DNA of 64,000 nucleotides from contig JAJQXZ010000028.1 in the NCBI GenBank assembly GCA_021613375.1, positions 528,501 through 592,500 of the forward strand. The letters run 5' to 3'. This DNA is from Megaleporinus macrocephalus. Its lineage: Eukaryota; Chordata; Actinopteri; Characiformes; Anostomidae. Every line of letters starts with the position of its first letter. Within the stretch, counting starts at the first letter, position 1. Below are positions 23,701 through 37,297 of this stretch, in pieces. Position numbers and translations under genes: made by a program. The notes under the pieces were generated by a model, which made no database searches, was not told where the DNA came from, and saw only the letters and a list, made by a program, of their open reading frames with translations.

Positions 23701-26700
23701 CACCTGTTTACCTGTTTATCTTATCTTAGCAGATTATTTATAGATTATTAACACGTGTATCATGTTTCTTTCAGTAGTGTCACTTGAAAAGTCTCATTGC
23801 TAACTGTTTCTTAATCGTCCAGTGTAGAACCTAAGACTGTTCTAGATACCACGGGAGCGACCAAAACACACATAGCTGCTTCTCAAACGACTCTCTGTTA
23901 AAATATATATATATACAGTCCACAAACCGTCCGCGTTCTTGTGTGTGAGGCGTGTAGGCGTGTCTTTTGTGCCTCTAAAAGTTGAGTCAGAGTGTAGACT
24001 CTTAGTCTTTAACCATTTATAGATCACCTGTGTTTAAGGTACCCTTTAATACATTAAGTCTAGAATGGCCATGCGTTTTCCTCGTGCTTCTGGGCCCCTG
24101 AGCTTTGGACTGTGTCTGTTGAGGTGTGTTTTTGGGAAATGGTGTCGCTCACGTTAATGTTTTCTATCGCTTATTTTGTTCTCACTGCTCGAGTGTGAAC
24201 GCCTGCAGTAACCAAACTACTGGCACATGGGTTAAGCTGCCGCTACGCCGTTCGGTGTGCTTCAACCAAACATGAAATGATTGGTCTTGATTGGTTTGGG
24301 GCAGCGCTATTCTCATTCTCATTGGCTATTTGTGTTGTCTCTCAAAACATGGATGGAACTTAATTCTACTGACTTTCTATCGACTACGTCTTATATTTCT
24401 ATAGGTGAAACCTTATTTCGCGATAATTATTATTATTTTATTGCCCAGCCCTACCCTTAGAACGCTAGGCCTAGTTTTTTTTAAGCTAAGTTCGTATGGC
24501 TATATCCCATGTTTTATAACATGTAAAAGGGTTAACAAACATGCACACTGCCCACAAACCACAGGTTTCTAAGGGTTAAAATCTATTTATAGTGACATTT
24601 CATAGCCTATATCAGGGGTCACTAATAGGCGGACCGTGGTCCGGATCCAGACCCATACGTTGTCCAATGTGGACCCAAACCGATAAATTATTGAGAATGA
24701 TTTAATTCTGATTGTGTTTATTTTAAGCGGCGGAGCTTTTCTTGTCTTTACGGTATACGGGCTTTACGGCACAGTGAACTCAGAGACCAACTGCGTGCGC
24801 TGTAAGATCACAAAAGGCTCCTCAGCCAATCAGATCTGTGTATATTATGGCGTGCGGCACGCGCGCACACTGGCGAGGTACAAAGCGAGAAGCAGCAGCC
24901 GGAGACTAAAGCGAGTCAGAAAGAATAAGGAGCTCTAAAATCAGAAAAGTGAACAGAGAGAACTGAGTGTTTAACAGGAACGGTTCTGGAATGGAGGACC
25001 TGCTCGTCTAGTTTTGGAGAATACCGCTCTGTAAAACCAACATGTCAATCTGAGAAGCTGAATTAACAAGAAGAACCACGTTTTATTTACATTCTCTACA
25101 AATAAACACTTTAAGATGCACTTTTTTCAAAAGCATTGTTTTTTTTTTTTTTAAATGTAGCCCTTGTTCTTACTTGAAGTGAGGAAAAAAATATATTTGG
25201 AGTTTATAAATAATTAATTCAGTTCAGCATTTAAACAGTAAATATACTGAAATATACTGAACGGTATGTGTGATGTGTTGGTGTTTCAGTAGCTGATGGT
25301 ATAAGATGCTGATACTAGACTACTTCAGTAAACAGGATACACCACTGAATCAGAACACACGTTAGAAATGATGACGGTCTGGACCTTATCCTGAGAAAAT
25401 CTCCTTTAACTGGACCTTACTGAACTCTAATTAAATACCCCTGGACTATATGTATGGGGTAAACCTATAAAGGTACCCTGTTAATCTCTGTCTTCTGTAC
25501 TTTACTCTCAGCTACACTGACCAAACGAGAGAGGATTCACTAAAACTAAAATCAAACAGATGAACTTTATAGGTTTATAGGTTTTTATAGGTTAAGAGCG
25601 GAAACTTAGCTACATGTATATAACCATAAGTCCTTATAGGAAGGTCAGTCCACTGTGTGCTAATGTTAACAGTAATGTTAAGATCCATTTAAATCGTAAG
25701 AAATCAATTCAGAAACGTATCCGAAATCACAGGCAGTTTGTAGCGCTTGGCTCAGTAATGCACAGAAACCATGTTTTGTGTGGTTCTAACAGAGCCCAGA
25801 CAGAGTGGAGGCTTTTCCTGCTTGCGGCATAACCATCGAACTGTTCAGCTTGTTTTATTAAAGGGCAGGACTTTGATCTATCACAGTATAAGACAGTATA
25901 ATGCAGCTCTTAAAATACAAACACTATACTGACCATCCGGGTAACTCCACCAAATCAACAGTTACGCTCTCACACAAACACACCACGTACCTTAGGGATC
26001 TCTAAATTGTTAAGCTGTTGCTGCCAGTTGATGATGGTTTCCAGGCGACAGACCCAGATGTTGATGTTGCCAACGAGCACGGACTTGCCGACCTCTCGCA
26101 TGAGAATACACAGCACCGAGCTGAGGTCCTCCAGCAAAGCTTTGATCAGCCGCGGGTTCTGATGATCGTCCAGGACTGAGTGCATTACATGAAAAAAAAA
26201 TATCCAGTTATGAATTTATTCACACTGACATTAACCCTTTAAACTCTGTATGTGGCTCACACTTCAATTCCTCTTTCTATATGAATTAGTCATAGTATCA
26301 GCCTAATAATACTAATAATACTAATAGTAACAGCTATTCTTATATTTTTATATTTCACACTTAACCTTTTGATGGACACACTAAACAGAGCCCTTCTAAT
26401 GCACAACATGGGTCAAACTTGACCCCTATTCATTTCCTATGTTATTGTGTTATTGTGAGTATCTTTCTATTAAAATCAGTTTATATTATTATTTAATGTT
26501 CCAAGTGTTCATTAAACATCTTGTTTTTGATTTTAAATCATTATTTTACTTCTTATTTATTTACTTCATGAACAAAAACAGTGTTTGTAAATATGTTCCT
26601 GACTGCAAATGTTTACAAATACGTCAACAGTTTCTATCAAATTTCATAGTGAACACATAAGGCTTAATTCTTACCCATGTTGTGTGTTAGAAGGCAGTGA

Positions 26701-29700
26701 TACAAACATGATTCTTATTTAAAAAAGTTAAAAAAAACAACTGGAAAATAAAATAAAGTTTGTGTGATGATCAAAAACAAGTAAACTGATGAATTAATGG
26801 AAGCTTGAATGATGAAATTAAAGATTTTTCATAGAAAATAAAATCTCAGTTGGGTCACTTTTGACCTTGGTCATGCATCAAAGGGTTAAGTGCATGTAGA
26901 ACGCTTGCCTGGCTTTATGTACCCAAAACAGACAAATACAAAGAAAAAAAAAACCCTCAGTTTGAGCTGCTTTTTTTTAATGTCTTGTTTTGCTGGAACA
27001 CCAGTGCCTGGTCATCTCGGTTGTCGCCATGCCAATGCCAGAGGTGATTGCGATTGGTCAGTGATATTTTTTTTTTCTAAAAATCAAACAATTCTACCTT
27101 CTGAAAAATCATGTTAACAACATGATACTGTAAACAAGATAATATATCACATTTCTTAATATATAATTAACTGTCAAAGTACAAAAAAAAAAAACACAGT
27201 GTAATCAGGACTATAAGTGAACCTGCACTACAATTCATTCAAATGTGTACAATACTTCTATATAAACAAACTATATCAACTCAACATATTTGTTGCCAAA
27301 GTAAGTAAACATAATATTAAACAAATATATTTATGCATTTTGTTGTCCAAAGAAAAACGTGCATCTTCCATTTTTGTTGAATTTTATTTGGTTCATCATT
27401 TGAAAGCAGCAGCTGCCGTTTGTATTGTGTGAAAAAATTCTGGCCACTTCCATTGACCATTGTCCTCTCCTGTAAAGCTGGCATGTATGTATCTGAATGC
27501 AGCAAATTCAGCACATTCACCCACTCACCCTTTCTCACAATCTTCTCCAGCACGTTGAAGTAGTTCTTCTGAGCAGCGCCACTCAAAGACGTCAGCTGGG
27601 ACTTTGCAATCAAGTGCAGAAGCTAGAGGAGGAGAAACAGAGCAAGAGAGACATAAAACAAACTGAGCGCCAAGAAGCTCCGAGAGAACAATTACATTTC
27701 TGAAACAAACCAGGACCGCTTACTTTGACCACGTAGTTGAACCTGCGGACGTCCTGGATGGCACTGGAGAAGTCCAGCCTGTTAAAAGCCTCGCCCAAAG
27801 TGCAGTAGCCATGTCTCTGTGGGGACAAACATATGGACCAAATAAAACATACTGTCGGCCTTTAATTGACCTCTATTTGTGTGGTACTTGGAATCAAGCG
27901 CTCACCTCTCTTGTGCTTTCTTTCTGAACGTAGATCCATCTCTCCTTGAACAAAACTAGACACAGATTCAGATCATGGAGAGTAAACGTTAGTGACACTT
28001 GTTTATTAAGCACATACACCAGCATTTGTATATTATACAGTAATAAGGCTGTGTGATTTTGACAATCTGTGTGATCTAGATATAGAACAGTGACCGTTCC
28101 AGGGCTTTACATTACAAGCAACATGTATTAGAGTACTGATACTGTATTAGAGTACTGATACACAGAATATTGTTATAAGCGCTAATCTACTGAAGTATTG
28201 GTATAAACTGTAATTGCACTTGATCTTCTAGGAACACTGGGTAAGTATTGCACTTATACTGTATGTAGTCTTGTATTTATTCTCTAGTCCAGTCTTGCTA
28301 GGTGTTGCTCTGTGTCTAATCTTATATTTTGTTGTCTTCTTTCTAGGTATCAGCACTGGCACTTGCTTATGGCAGTGTTTGAGCTCAAGTAGTTTGAACT
28401 TAAAGCTGTTTGTACTAGATAGAGATACACTACCACTTAAAAGTTTAGGATCATGTTAGAATTTCATGCAATTTTCATGTAAGTCAAAAACAATATTGTC
28501 CATTTCACAATTAAATAAAAAAAGTGTATCAGATTATTTTTAAAGAATAAAAATGTTTGTATTAAAGTCTATTTTTGTATAGAGGCTTATTTTGCATATA
28601 GTCCTATTATCAGCAATTCTCAGTCCTCTGTCTAAATCTCCTGGTACGACCACCAATCCAAGTTAAGGATGTTATTGGGTTAATTGGTTGTTAGGACACT
28701 CTTGATCAATTGTGATGCACAGCTGAAAAACATTCTACTAATAAGTGAGTATAAAAGAGAACAACATTCTAGGTTAGTTTAGTATCTGAAGATCAGCAGT
28801 TGATGGCTTGCTGACCGACTCAAAATGACCAGAAAGAAACAACTTTCTTTAGAGACCCGTCAGTCCATTGTTGTGTTAAGGAAGAAGCTACTCCATTGAA
28901 AACAAGAACATTTCACTGTGATCCCAAACTTTTGAGCGGTAGTGTACATACTCTGACAGAACACTAAGCACTGTTGTAAGTCGCTCTGGATAAGAGTGTC
29001 TGCTAAATGCAGATGTAAATGTAAATGTAACATTTTAAATATATTCTTACACCTTTAGGTGCCATCACAATAAATTCAACAGAAAAAAAATCACGTTTAG
29101 TGTGAACAGGCTTTAGAATTAAACAATTTGAGCTGCTTTTGGAGATTTGTCTCCTTTTAATATGGGTGAAAATGTCTGTTTTGCTTGAACACAGTTGCCT
29201 CATCATCTCGGTTGTCACAAGCGCCAAAATCATGTTTGGTGATACAGGGTTTATGATCTGATAAACTGTGACCGCTTTCTTAAAATTATATATTAAGATT
29301 TGTGATATATCGTCTTTAATATATCACAATCCTTAATATATGATTTTAAGAAAGCGGTCACAGTACAAAAAAGAAATACCACCATATGCATAGGTTTGTT
29401 AGTGCTAATGTTAGCTGTGCATCCTTACAATACTTGTTTATGTGGGAGTAGACGAGTGGATGAGTCTAATGGTGAGTAATACTGATTATTCCTCAATTAA
29501 TTAAAAATCTGTTAAAACTCATTAAAAATGAATACTGTATATTTGACAATACCGCATCACAAAACCAACTAAATGTTATTCGATATTTTTGATATTTTCT
29601 TTAGAATTCATCCTTTAGAATTAAACAGGCTGTATTTGTTACTGTGCCTTGAAGAATGAGATACGTAAACAACCTTGGTTCTGATTGGTGGCCCTTTGAT

Positions 29701-30352
29701 GTGCCTCGTATAAAAAGCAGTCTGAACTGAAACATCTCCTTTTAACGTTAACACGAATGAGTGGGGCTAAATTACAGCAGGCTGTATACGTCACATAAAC
29801 AATCTTGTTATATATGGAGTTTATGGACTTTAGAGTGAACAGAATTTTGATTCGGACCCAAATAGCTTATCACTTCATTATGTGGTGGTACAAATGTGCC
29901 TATGTGTGTTTAATGACGTGCACCACTGTCCTCAAACAGCATTATACTCACAGAGGATGGTGAGAAATGTCACATGAAGCCTGACATAACTGCTAAGTCA
30001 ACAACAAACTCACAGTTTAGATGTTTTTGTCTTTGCTGTAGTTTCATAGCACTGAATGTAAATCTCTCAGAACAGAAACAGCCCATACCAAACTCAGCTA
30101 GACTCTTGCTCATCAATATTAGCTAAAACAGCGCCATCACTGGTTATTACGGCCTGCATTTTAAACAGGCTACCTAAACAGATGCAAGGCAGAACAACCG
30201 ACAGCTAAACAGACTCTCAATGCCGAGGGATCAAGATTGGAGTGTTTCATTTAACTGCATTGAGAAGCTAAAACTAGGAAAAACGGTTTTGTATAGTTAG
30301 TAATGCTGTAAAGATTGCAGTGTCAGGCATGCTCCAATTAAAAAATGCAATG

Positions 30353-30396
<44 letters not shown>

Positions 30397-33300
30397 CTAA
30401 ACAGTATTTATACATATTGTGCTGACTAAATCCACTAACACTGGTTAAATTTGACTCTCTTTATAATCAAACAAGCACTATATCCACGAATGTCCATCCA
30501 TTATATTCCACTTTATTCGCTAGTCAGGGTCACAGGGGGACTGGAGCCAATCCCAGCAATATTGGGCAAGGTCAGGGTACACCGTGGATAGGTTGCCAGT
30601 CCATCGCATGGCCCATATCCACAAGCATTGTGACATAATTGATATTATTATATATTATATTATATTATATATATCTTTATCATGATCAATTATGTCACAA
30701 TACTTTATCATATTGTCCTGGTTGCTTTTCAGGAAATGGGCGAACAGTGCTGCTGTGCTTTTCCAATTTGAAAAAGAAGAAAGGAGAGTTTCTGCACCTC
30801 ATTCAGGAACTACAACTTTAAGCTCAGAACCCCGTAACTAACTCTGTTAGAGCTGACTTTGGAGCACGAAGCAAACATGCGGTGCAAATAAGATTTTCTT
30901 TGGTCCACACAGAATGTGCCACTACTGTTCCCTTTGGAAAGAATGAGAGAAGCTGAAACTGCTTCCACATTTAACTCCATTTAGCCCCACTTGAGCTGCC
31001 GTTAGAGAGTCATTTTGAAATCTGCTAAAGAACAGTCCCACATCCTGTTCCTGGTGATCCATTATCTTGGTTGTCGCCATGCCAACGCCTGTGGCATTGT
31101 GACTGGCAAATGGGGTCAAGTCACAGGTGAAAGTGAGCAAAAATCAAACAGAGCAGTTTCACTGTCCAAAACATTACACTCAGTATGCAAGATACCAGTA
31201 GTCGTACACAAGCTCCAAATAATTTAATGTCCTTTGAATACAGTGCACAAATAAATGTGCAAAGGCCTTTAGTCTAAACTGTAGCTGGCAAAATCTGAGC
31301 TATACCATAAATATGCCACCAGTGCTCTACTACAACTGTAGTCCACCGTTATAGCTCAGACGGAGTGCAGCTCAGGTTGTTGAGCTACTTTTTAAAGTAA
31401 CAGTGCACACAGTGAGAGAAGAAAGGAGAGAGAGCAAGAGCTTGAATAGTGGAATATTATTAAAATAATATTAAAATATATTATTTCTGCTTATTTAGTC
31501 ATTGAGATGTGAACAGTCATTCATGATGGTTGGAGATGACATGCAGCACTCAAAGAGAAACTTTCAAGATCAGGATTGTTCATAGTGGTGATGATAGGAA
31601 CCCAGAGCATTAAATGCTAATAAATAATATGTTGAGCTATTGCATGAAAGGCTTTTAAATATACTGCCCGATGCCTCAAATGTTGGTTTATGTTAGTTTT
31701 GCAATAAGCTTCTGGCCTCAAATGTGTTTTCTAACAGTAATGTTTGATGGGAGAGCACAAGCATGGGGACAAAATGCAAAACAGTACTTAAGGGACCACT
31801 TCAGATTTACTTTTTCACTTGTCATTTTTGGACTGCAAGTAAAATTAATATACATTTGTGTGCAATATCTGTGGTTTCTATCTTCACTGCTGTAAAGAAG
31901 TCCAATTTGCAAACAGGTTTCTCTTATCATACCACTATAAATGGCTTTTATAACATCATAACCAGTGTGCAAAATACCCACTGGGGTCCCATGTTGGCTG
32001 CTAACACACACACTATAGGAGCACTCATTCTAGCTTTAATGGCAACATGTTTCATCCTTCTTGTAGAATTGAGCGTTCCTGGTTTGGAAGTACGTGTCTG
32101 TTTTTCCCCAAACAGACAGCATAACATCAGTTTTTCAGGGACCCCACAGAATTTAGATTTTTAGACATTCAGTAGTCAAAGTAATTCATTTTGAAATCTG
32201 CTAAAGAACAGTCCTATATCCTGTTCCTGGTGATCCATCCTCTTGGTTGTCGCCATGCCAACGCCTGTGGCATTGTGACTGGCTAATGGGGTCAAGTCAC
32301 AGGTGAAAGAGAGCAAAAATCAAACAGAGCTGTTTTACTGTCCAAAACATTACGCTCAAGATACCAGTAGTCATACACAAGCGCCAAATAATTTAATGTC
32401 CTTTGAATACATTGCACAAATAAATGTGCAGAGCGTCCGGACCCGGACCCAGACGTTGTCCAATGCGGACCCAAACCAATAAAATATGAAGAACAATTTA
32501 AATTTGACTGTGTTTATTTTAATTGGCGGAGCTTTTCTTGTCTTGCGAGTCAGAGAATAAAGTCCACAGTGAAAACCCACTGTTTACCAGAAATGGAGAA
32601 GACATATACTTTTATTCTTCTCACAGGCAGCTTAAAAAGAAGACGCTCGTTTTATTTACTTTCTCTATAAATAAGCGCTTTTAGATGCATTCTGTTTTTT
32701 TAATGTAGCCCTTGTTTTTACCTGAAGTGAAGATTCAGGTAAAAAACTTCAGGTATAAATAACTCATTCAGTTCAGCATTTAAGCAGTAAATATTGTAAT
32801 TTGTTGGTCTTTCAGTTGCTGATGACATAAAATGCTGATACTAGGCTACTTCAGTAAACAGCATACACCACTGAATCATAGCACAAGTTAGAAATTATGA
32901 TGGTCCGGACCGGTCTGAGAATATTTCCTCTGACTGGATCTTACTGAATTCTAAATTATTCTAAATTAAACACCCCTGGTCTAAACTGTGGCTGGCAAAA
33001 ACTGAGCTATACTATAAAACCCAATTTCAAGAACTGCTGGCACAAATGCATGCTTTCTGTTAATGAAAACACAAGATAAAAAGAAAATAGCAGAATAAAT
33101 GCTGAATTACTCAAAATTCCAGGTGCTAATGCTGTTCAGGCAATATTTGCATTCAGTAATCAGAGTATCATGTACTCTTTGGCATATTTACTGTAGTACC
33201 CTGTGTTTGCATTTGGTCACTGTGGCTGTTCTGATGCGGAACTAGATATACTTTAGATGATCATTTCGAGACATCCCTGGTCATAAAGTATATTACTCTT

Positions 33301-36300
33301 CTGGCAATCATGCATCACATGCTGTAACTACAGAATGTCATGTCTGCCTACATGCCCTTCTAAAGCCATTGGATCATGAATTCTCACCATAAATGGTCAT
33401 CAGATTTCACTGTTTGACTACAGATGAGAGAAACTTGTGTCGTAATGCTTACAATGTGATTTGGTATTGTTGTTGACGTAATCCTTTTTCCTCTTCTTGG
33501 CTGCCACTTCACATACGTCTCCAGCATACAGGTTCTCCTTGTTTTCATTGTCCAGCCTATAACAGAAGATGCAAGAGTTATATGTATGAAATGGAGGTGC
33601 TCTACATTTCTCACTACCAGTGTACTCATATAAACTCTATTCAATCAATCAAATGCTCATTAATGGTTGGAGGCGGAGCTGCCACTAGAGCCCCAAGCCG
33701 CGTGGATAAGTCTCCTCCCTTGATTACAGGCAGCTGGGACTGATTTGGAGAGAAGCCAGGACACTTTAGAATCCGTGACTTTGCAAGTCAGTAAAGGAGA
33801 GGACCTTGGGGAGAGAATCCTGGCTGGACGGCGCTTTGTCTGAACCCTGTCTGTCTGTATTTTCAGTTTAGTCTTTGGGTTTGTTTCTCATGTTTCACTA
33901 AAATCGTTGAATTGCGCCCACATTTGGCCTCAGTGTGTGTGTTCTGTAACTTTCCAGCCAGTGTGGCTCAGCCTGTCCCCAGGCCAACATTAAACATGAA
34001 TTCATTTTTAAGGTTTTGCTGGTTTTTAAAGTGGACCATGTTATGCTGCTCCAGTTTTCCCCCTTTCCTTTAGTGTGTTGTAGCTGTTTTGTGTATGCAA
34101 ACAGTCTGCAAAGCTTTAGAGCCCGAAGTAAATGTCAGAGGAAGAAACTCTCTCTCACAGAAACCACTTTCTTCAGCTGCCTGAAAGGACTCAGCCCTTT
34201 TCTCTGTTACAAGGTGACATCATCTCATAATGCAATCCTTATCACCTCCTACTGGCAAGCTTGCACACAACCCACAGCAACTACTCTGGTGCTCCAGTGG
34301 TTGCTCAGTCAGAGTGTAGTTGGCAAGATAATCAATCAGAGCACTCAGGGTTTATCGGGAGGCGGGGCTTAAAGTCACAGGAGCTCTAACTGAGTGCTCA
34401 GATGTACAGCACAAGGAAAAATTGCGCTCTGGGAAAACTAGGTAAGTACGTTTATTGTAGAAGACCCCCCAACAAAATTACAAACACTAAAAATGAGCCC
34501 CTTTAGGTCCCCTATTTTCACATTAACCTGATAACCCACATCTCACACACTTACATGTTAATGTTGCACCTTCTTTCTGCTACTATAGCAACCAAATCCC
34601 CAAGAGTTTTTTTTTTAATACCAAAGACTCAAATCTTACAAATTAGAGACCAACTATTAGATAAACTATATATAGATAAACTATATTTTAGATGGTTTAT
34701 TTATTCTTTCAATAATATTGAGGTTCTATTTATTGTAAATGATATACTAATATTATAATACTGAAATGATCTATTTATGATATTTCATTGTCAAGTTCTG
34801 TTCTGGAATATTTTACTTCCTCTTTTTAAATACGAGCCATTCTGAACGTCACATTTATTACACATTTATTACATGTGCTATAAAATGATATTAAATGCTA
34901 TAAAACTTTATCAATCATTGTACAGTTACACTTATATTTTTAAAAACATTGACCTTTGATCACTGATTCATAACTTTCAAGAACTGTCTATCTATCCATC
35001 TATCAATCTAGCAATCCATCCATCCATCCTTCTAGCTATCCATCCATCCATCCAACCATCTAACCGCCTATTCATCCATCTATCTAACAATCCATCCATC
35101 TTTCCGTCTATCCATCCACCTCTTTCCATCTATCCATCTGCCCATCCATCTTTCCATCCATCTATCTATCCTTCTAGCTATCCATCCATCCATCAATCTA
35201 ACTGCCTATTCATCTATCTATCCTTCTAGCTATCCATCCATCTAACTGCCTATTTATCTATCTATCCTTCTAGCTATCCATCCATCCATCAATCTAACTG
35301 CCTATTCATCTATCTATCTATCTAACCACTTATCTATCCATCTATCTAACAATCCATCCATCGTTACATCTATCCATCTGTTCATCCATCCATCTGCCCA
35401 TCCATCTGTCCATCCATCTCTTTCCATCCATCTATCTATCTATCCGTCTATCCTTCTAGCTATCCATCCATCCATCAATCTAACTGCCTATTTATCCATC
35501 TATCTTTCCACCTATCTATCTGTCAATCAGGCAATCCATCCATCTTTCCATCTAGCTATGCATCCATCCATCAATCCATCCAACTATCTATCTATCTATC
35601 TATCTATCTATCCATTCATCCATCTATGAGTAACAATTTGTAAAATGTAAGTATACGTTGGTGTCTAGATTTGATATATTTTTATTACTCCTAGCTGATA
35701 AGTTAGCCCCAACCAACAATATGACGCTGTATGACACAATTCACTCCTACCTATCTGGGATTATAACTATGCTATCCAACAGAATGAGTTCTACATCCTC
35801 TCAGTGTTTTTCCCTCATGCTCCAGGGTGGTTTTCCTGACTCTGTCTCAGTTGGCGGCGCCCATTAGGCGGCTGCGCTTACTTTGGGACAGTGTCTGCTG
35901 TAGATAGTACTTTACAAATACAATGGACTTGTTTTTACTTGAGCCAGGCAAGCCAGGCAAGTGCCAAAGCACGCTATGCCTCCACCCCTTATCATGTTTT
36001 AACCATTAATCAGGTAGTCAGACATAAAAGTGTATGTGCAAGTGGTAAGAAGAAAAAAAAAGAGGAAGATCCACTAAATAACCGAATACAAACAACAGCA
36101 GCGTGCCCATGCATTTAAACCTACTCACTTCCTCAGTGTGTGTATGTCTAAGTACACGCTTCCTCGTAACCCAGACCCGTTCTTACATCCGTTTCCATGA
36201 CAGCACAACCAAAGTGAGCTATAATTACGGGGTGTTACTTTTAAGCCATACTCAAAAGCCCACAGTCTGAATCTACATAATACCAGTTTGATGCTAAATA

Positions 36301-37254
36301 TCCATCCAAATATGCCACCAGTGCTCTACTACAACTGTAGTCCACCGTTATAGCTCAGACGGAGTGCAGCTCAGGTTGTTGAGCTACTTTTTAAAGTAAC
36401 AGTGCACACAGTGAGAGAAGAAAGGAGAGAGAGCAAGAGCTTGAATAGTGGAATATTATTAAAATAATATTAAAATATATAATTTCTGCATTATTTAATC
36501 ATTGAGATGTAAACAGTCATTCATGATGGTTGGAGATGACATGCAGCACTCAAAGAGAAACTTTCAGGATCAGGATTGTTCATAGTGGTGATAAAAAGGA
36601 ACCCAAAGCATTTAATGCTAGTAAATAAAATGTTGAGCTGTTGCATGAAAGGCTTGTAAATATACTGCCTGATGCCTCAAATGTTGGTTTATGTTAGTTT
36701 TGCAATAAGCTTCTGGCCTTAAATGCTGTTTTTAACAGTAATGTATGACGGAAAAGCCTAAGCAAGGTGACAAAATGCAAAACAAACAGCACCTGAGGAA
36801 CACTTCAGATTTACTTGGATTGCAAGTAAAATTAAAATTAATTTGTGGGCAATATCTGTGATTTCTATCTTCACTGCTGTAAAGAAGTCCAATTTGCAAA
36901 CAGATTTCTCTTATCATACCACTATAAATGGCTTTTGTAACATCATAACCAGGGTGCAAAATACCCCCCTGGTATTTTGAGTGGGGGTCCCATGTTGGTT
37001 GGCTGCTAACACTCTCATTTTAGCTTTAATGGCTTTAGTGTTTCATCCTTCTTTTAGAATTGAGCATTCCTAGTTTGGAAATTCGTGTTTAGTTCCTTCC
37101 AAACACATAGCATAACATCATCAGTTTTTCAGGGACCCCACAGCATTTAGATTTTTAGATAGTCAGTAGTCAGTGGAAAGAACATTAAGGGGCATCAGCC
37201 AACAGCATAATTAATCTACACTCTTAAAAAAAGATAGGTGTGTGTATATATATA

Positions 37255-37297
<43 letters not shown>

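Larger units (their letters stand above)
27956..33452 (-). other. fbxo25: fbxo25 intron 2
   Basis: 5.5 kb. Contains the deleted Tc1 (28428-28944), a SINE/LINE tail, the 100-bp palindrome (29265-29364), a (TA)n tract, a family C fragment (30496-30610) and the X-Y-X' direct-repeat unit (31010-33020) with a hAT copy in it. No exon found. Confidence 0.7.

Noticed and set aside
31718..32164. Overlapping frames in unit Y as a small gene
   Set aside because: Frames on both strands overlap, lack known domains and are broken in the second copy at 36308-37173.
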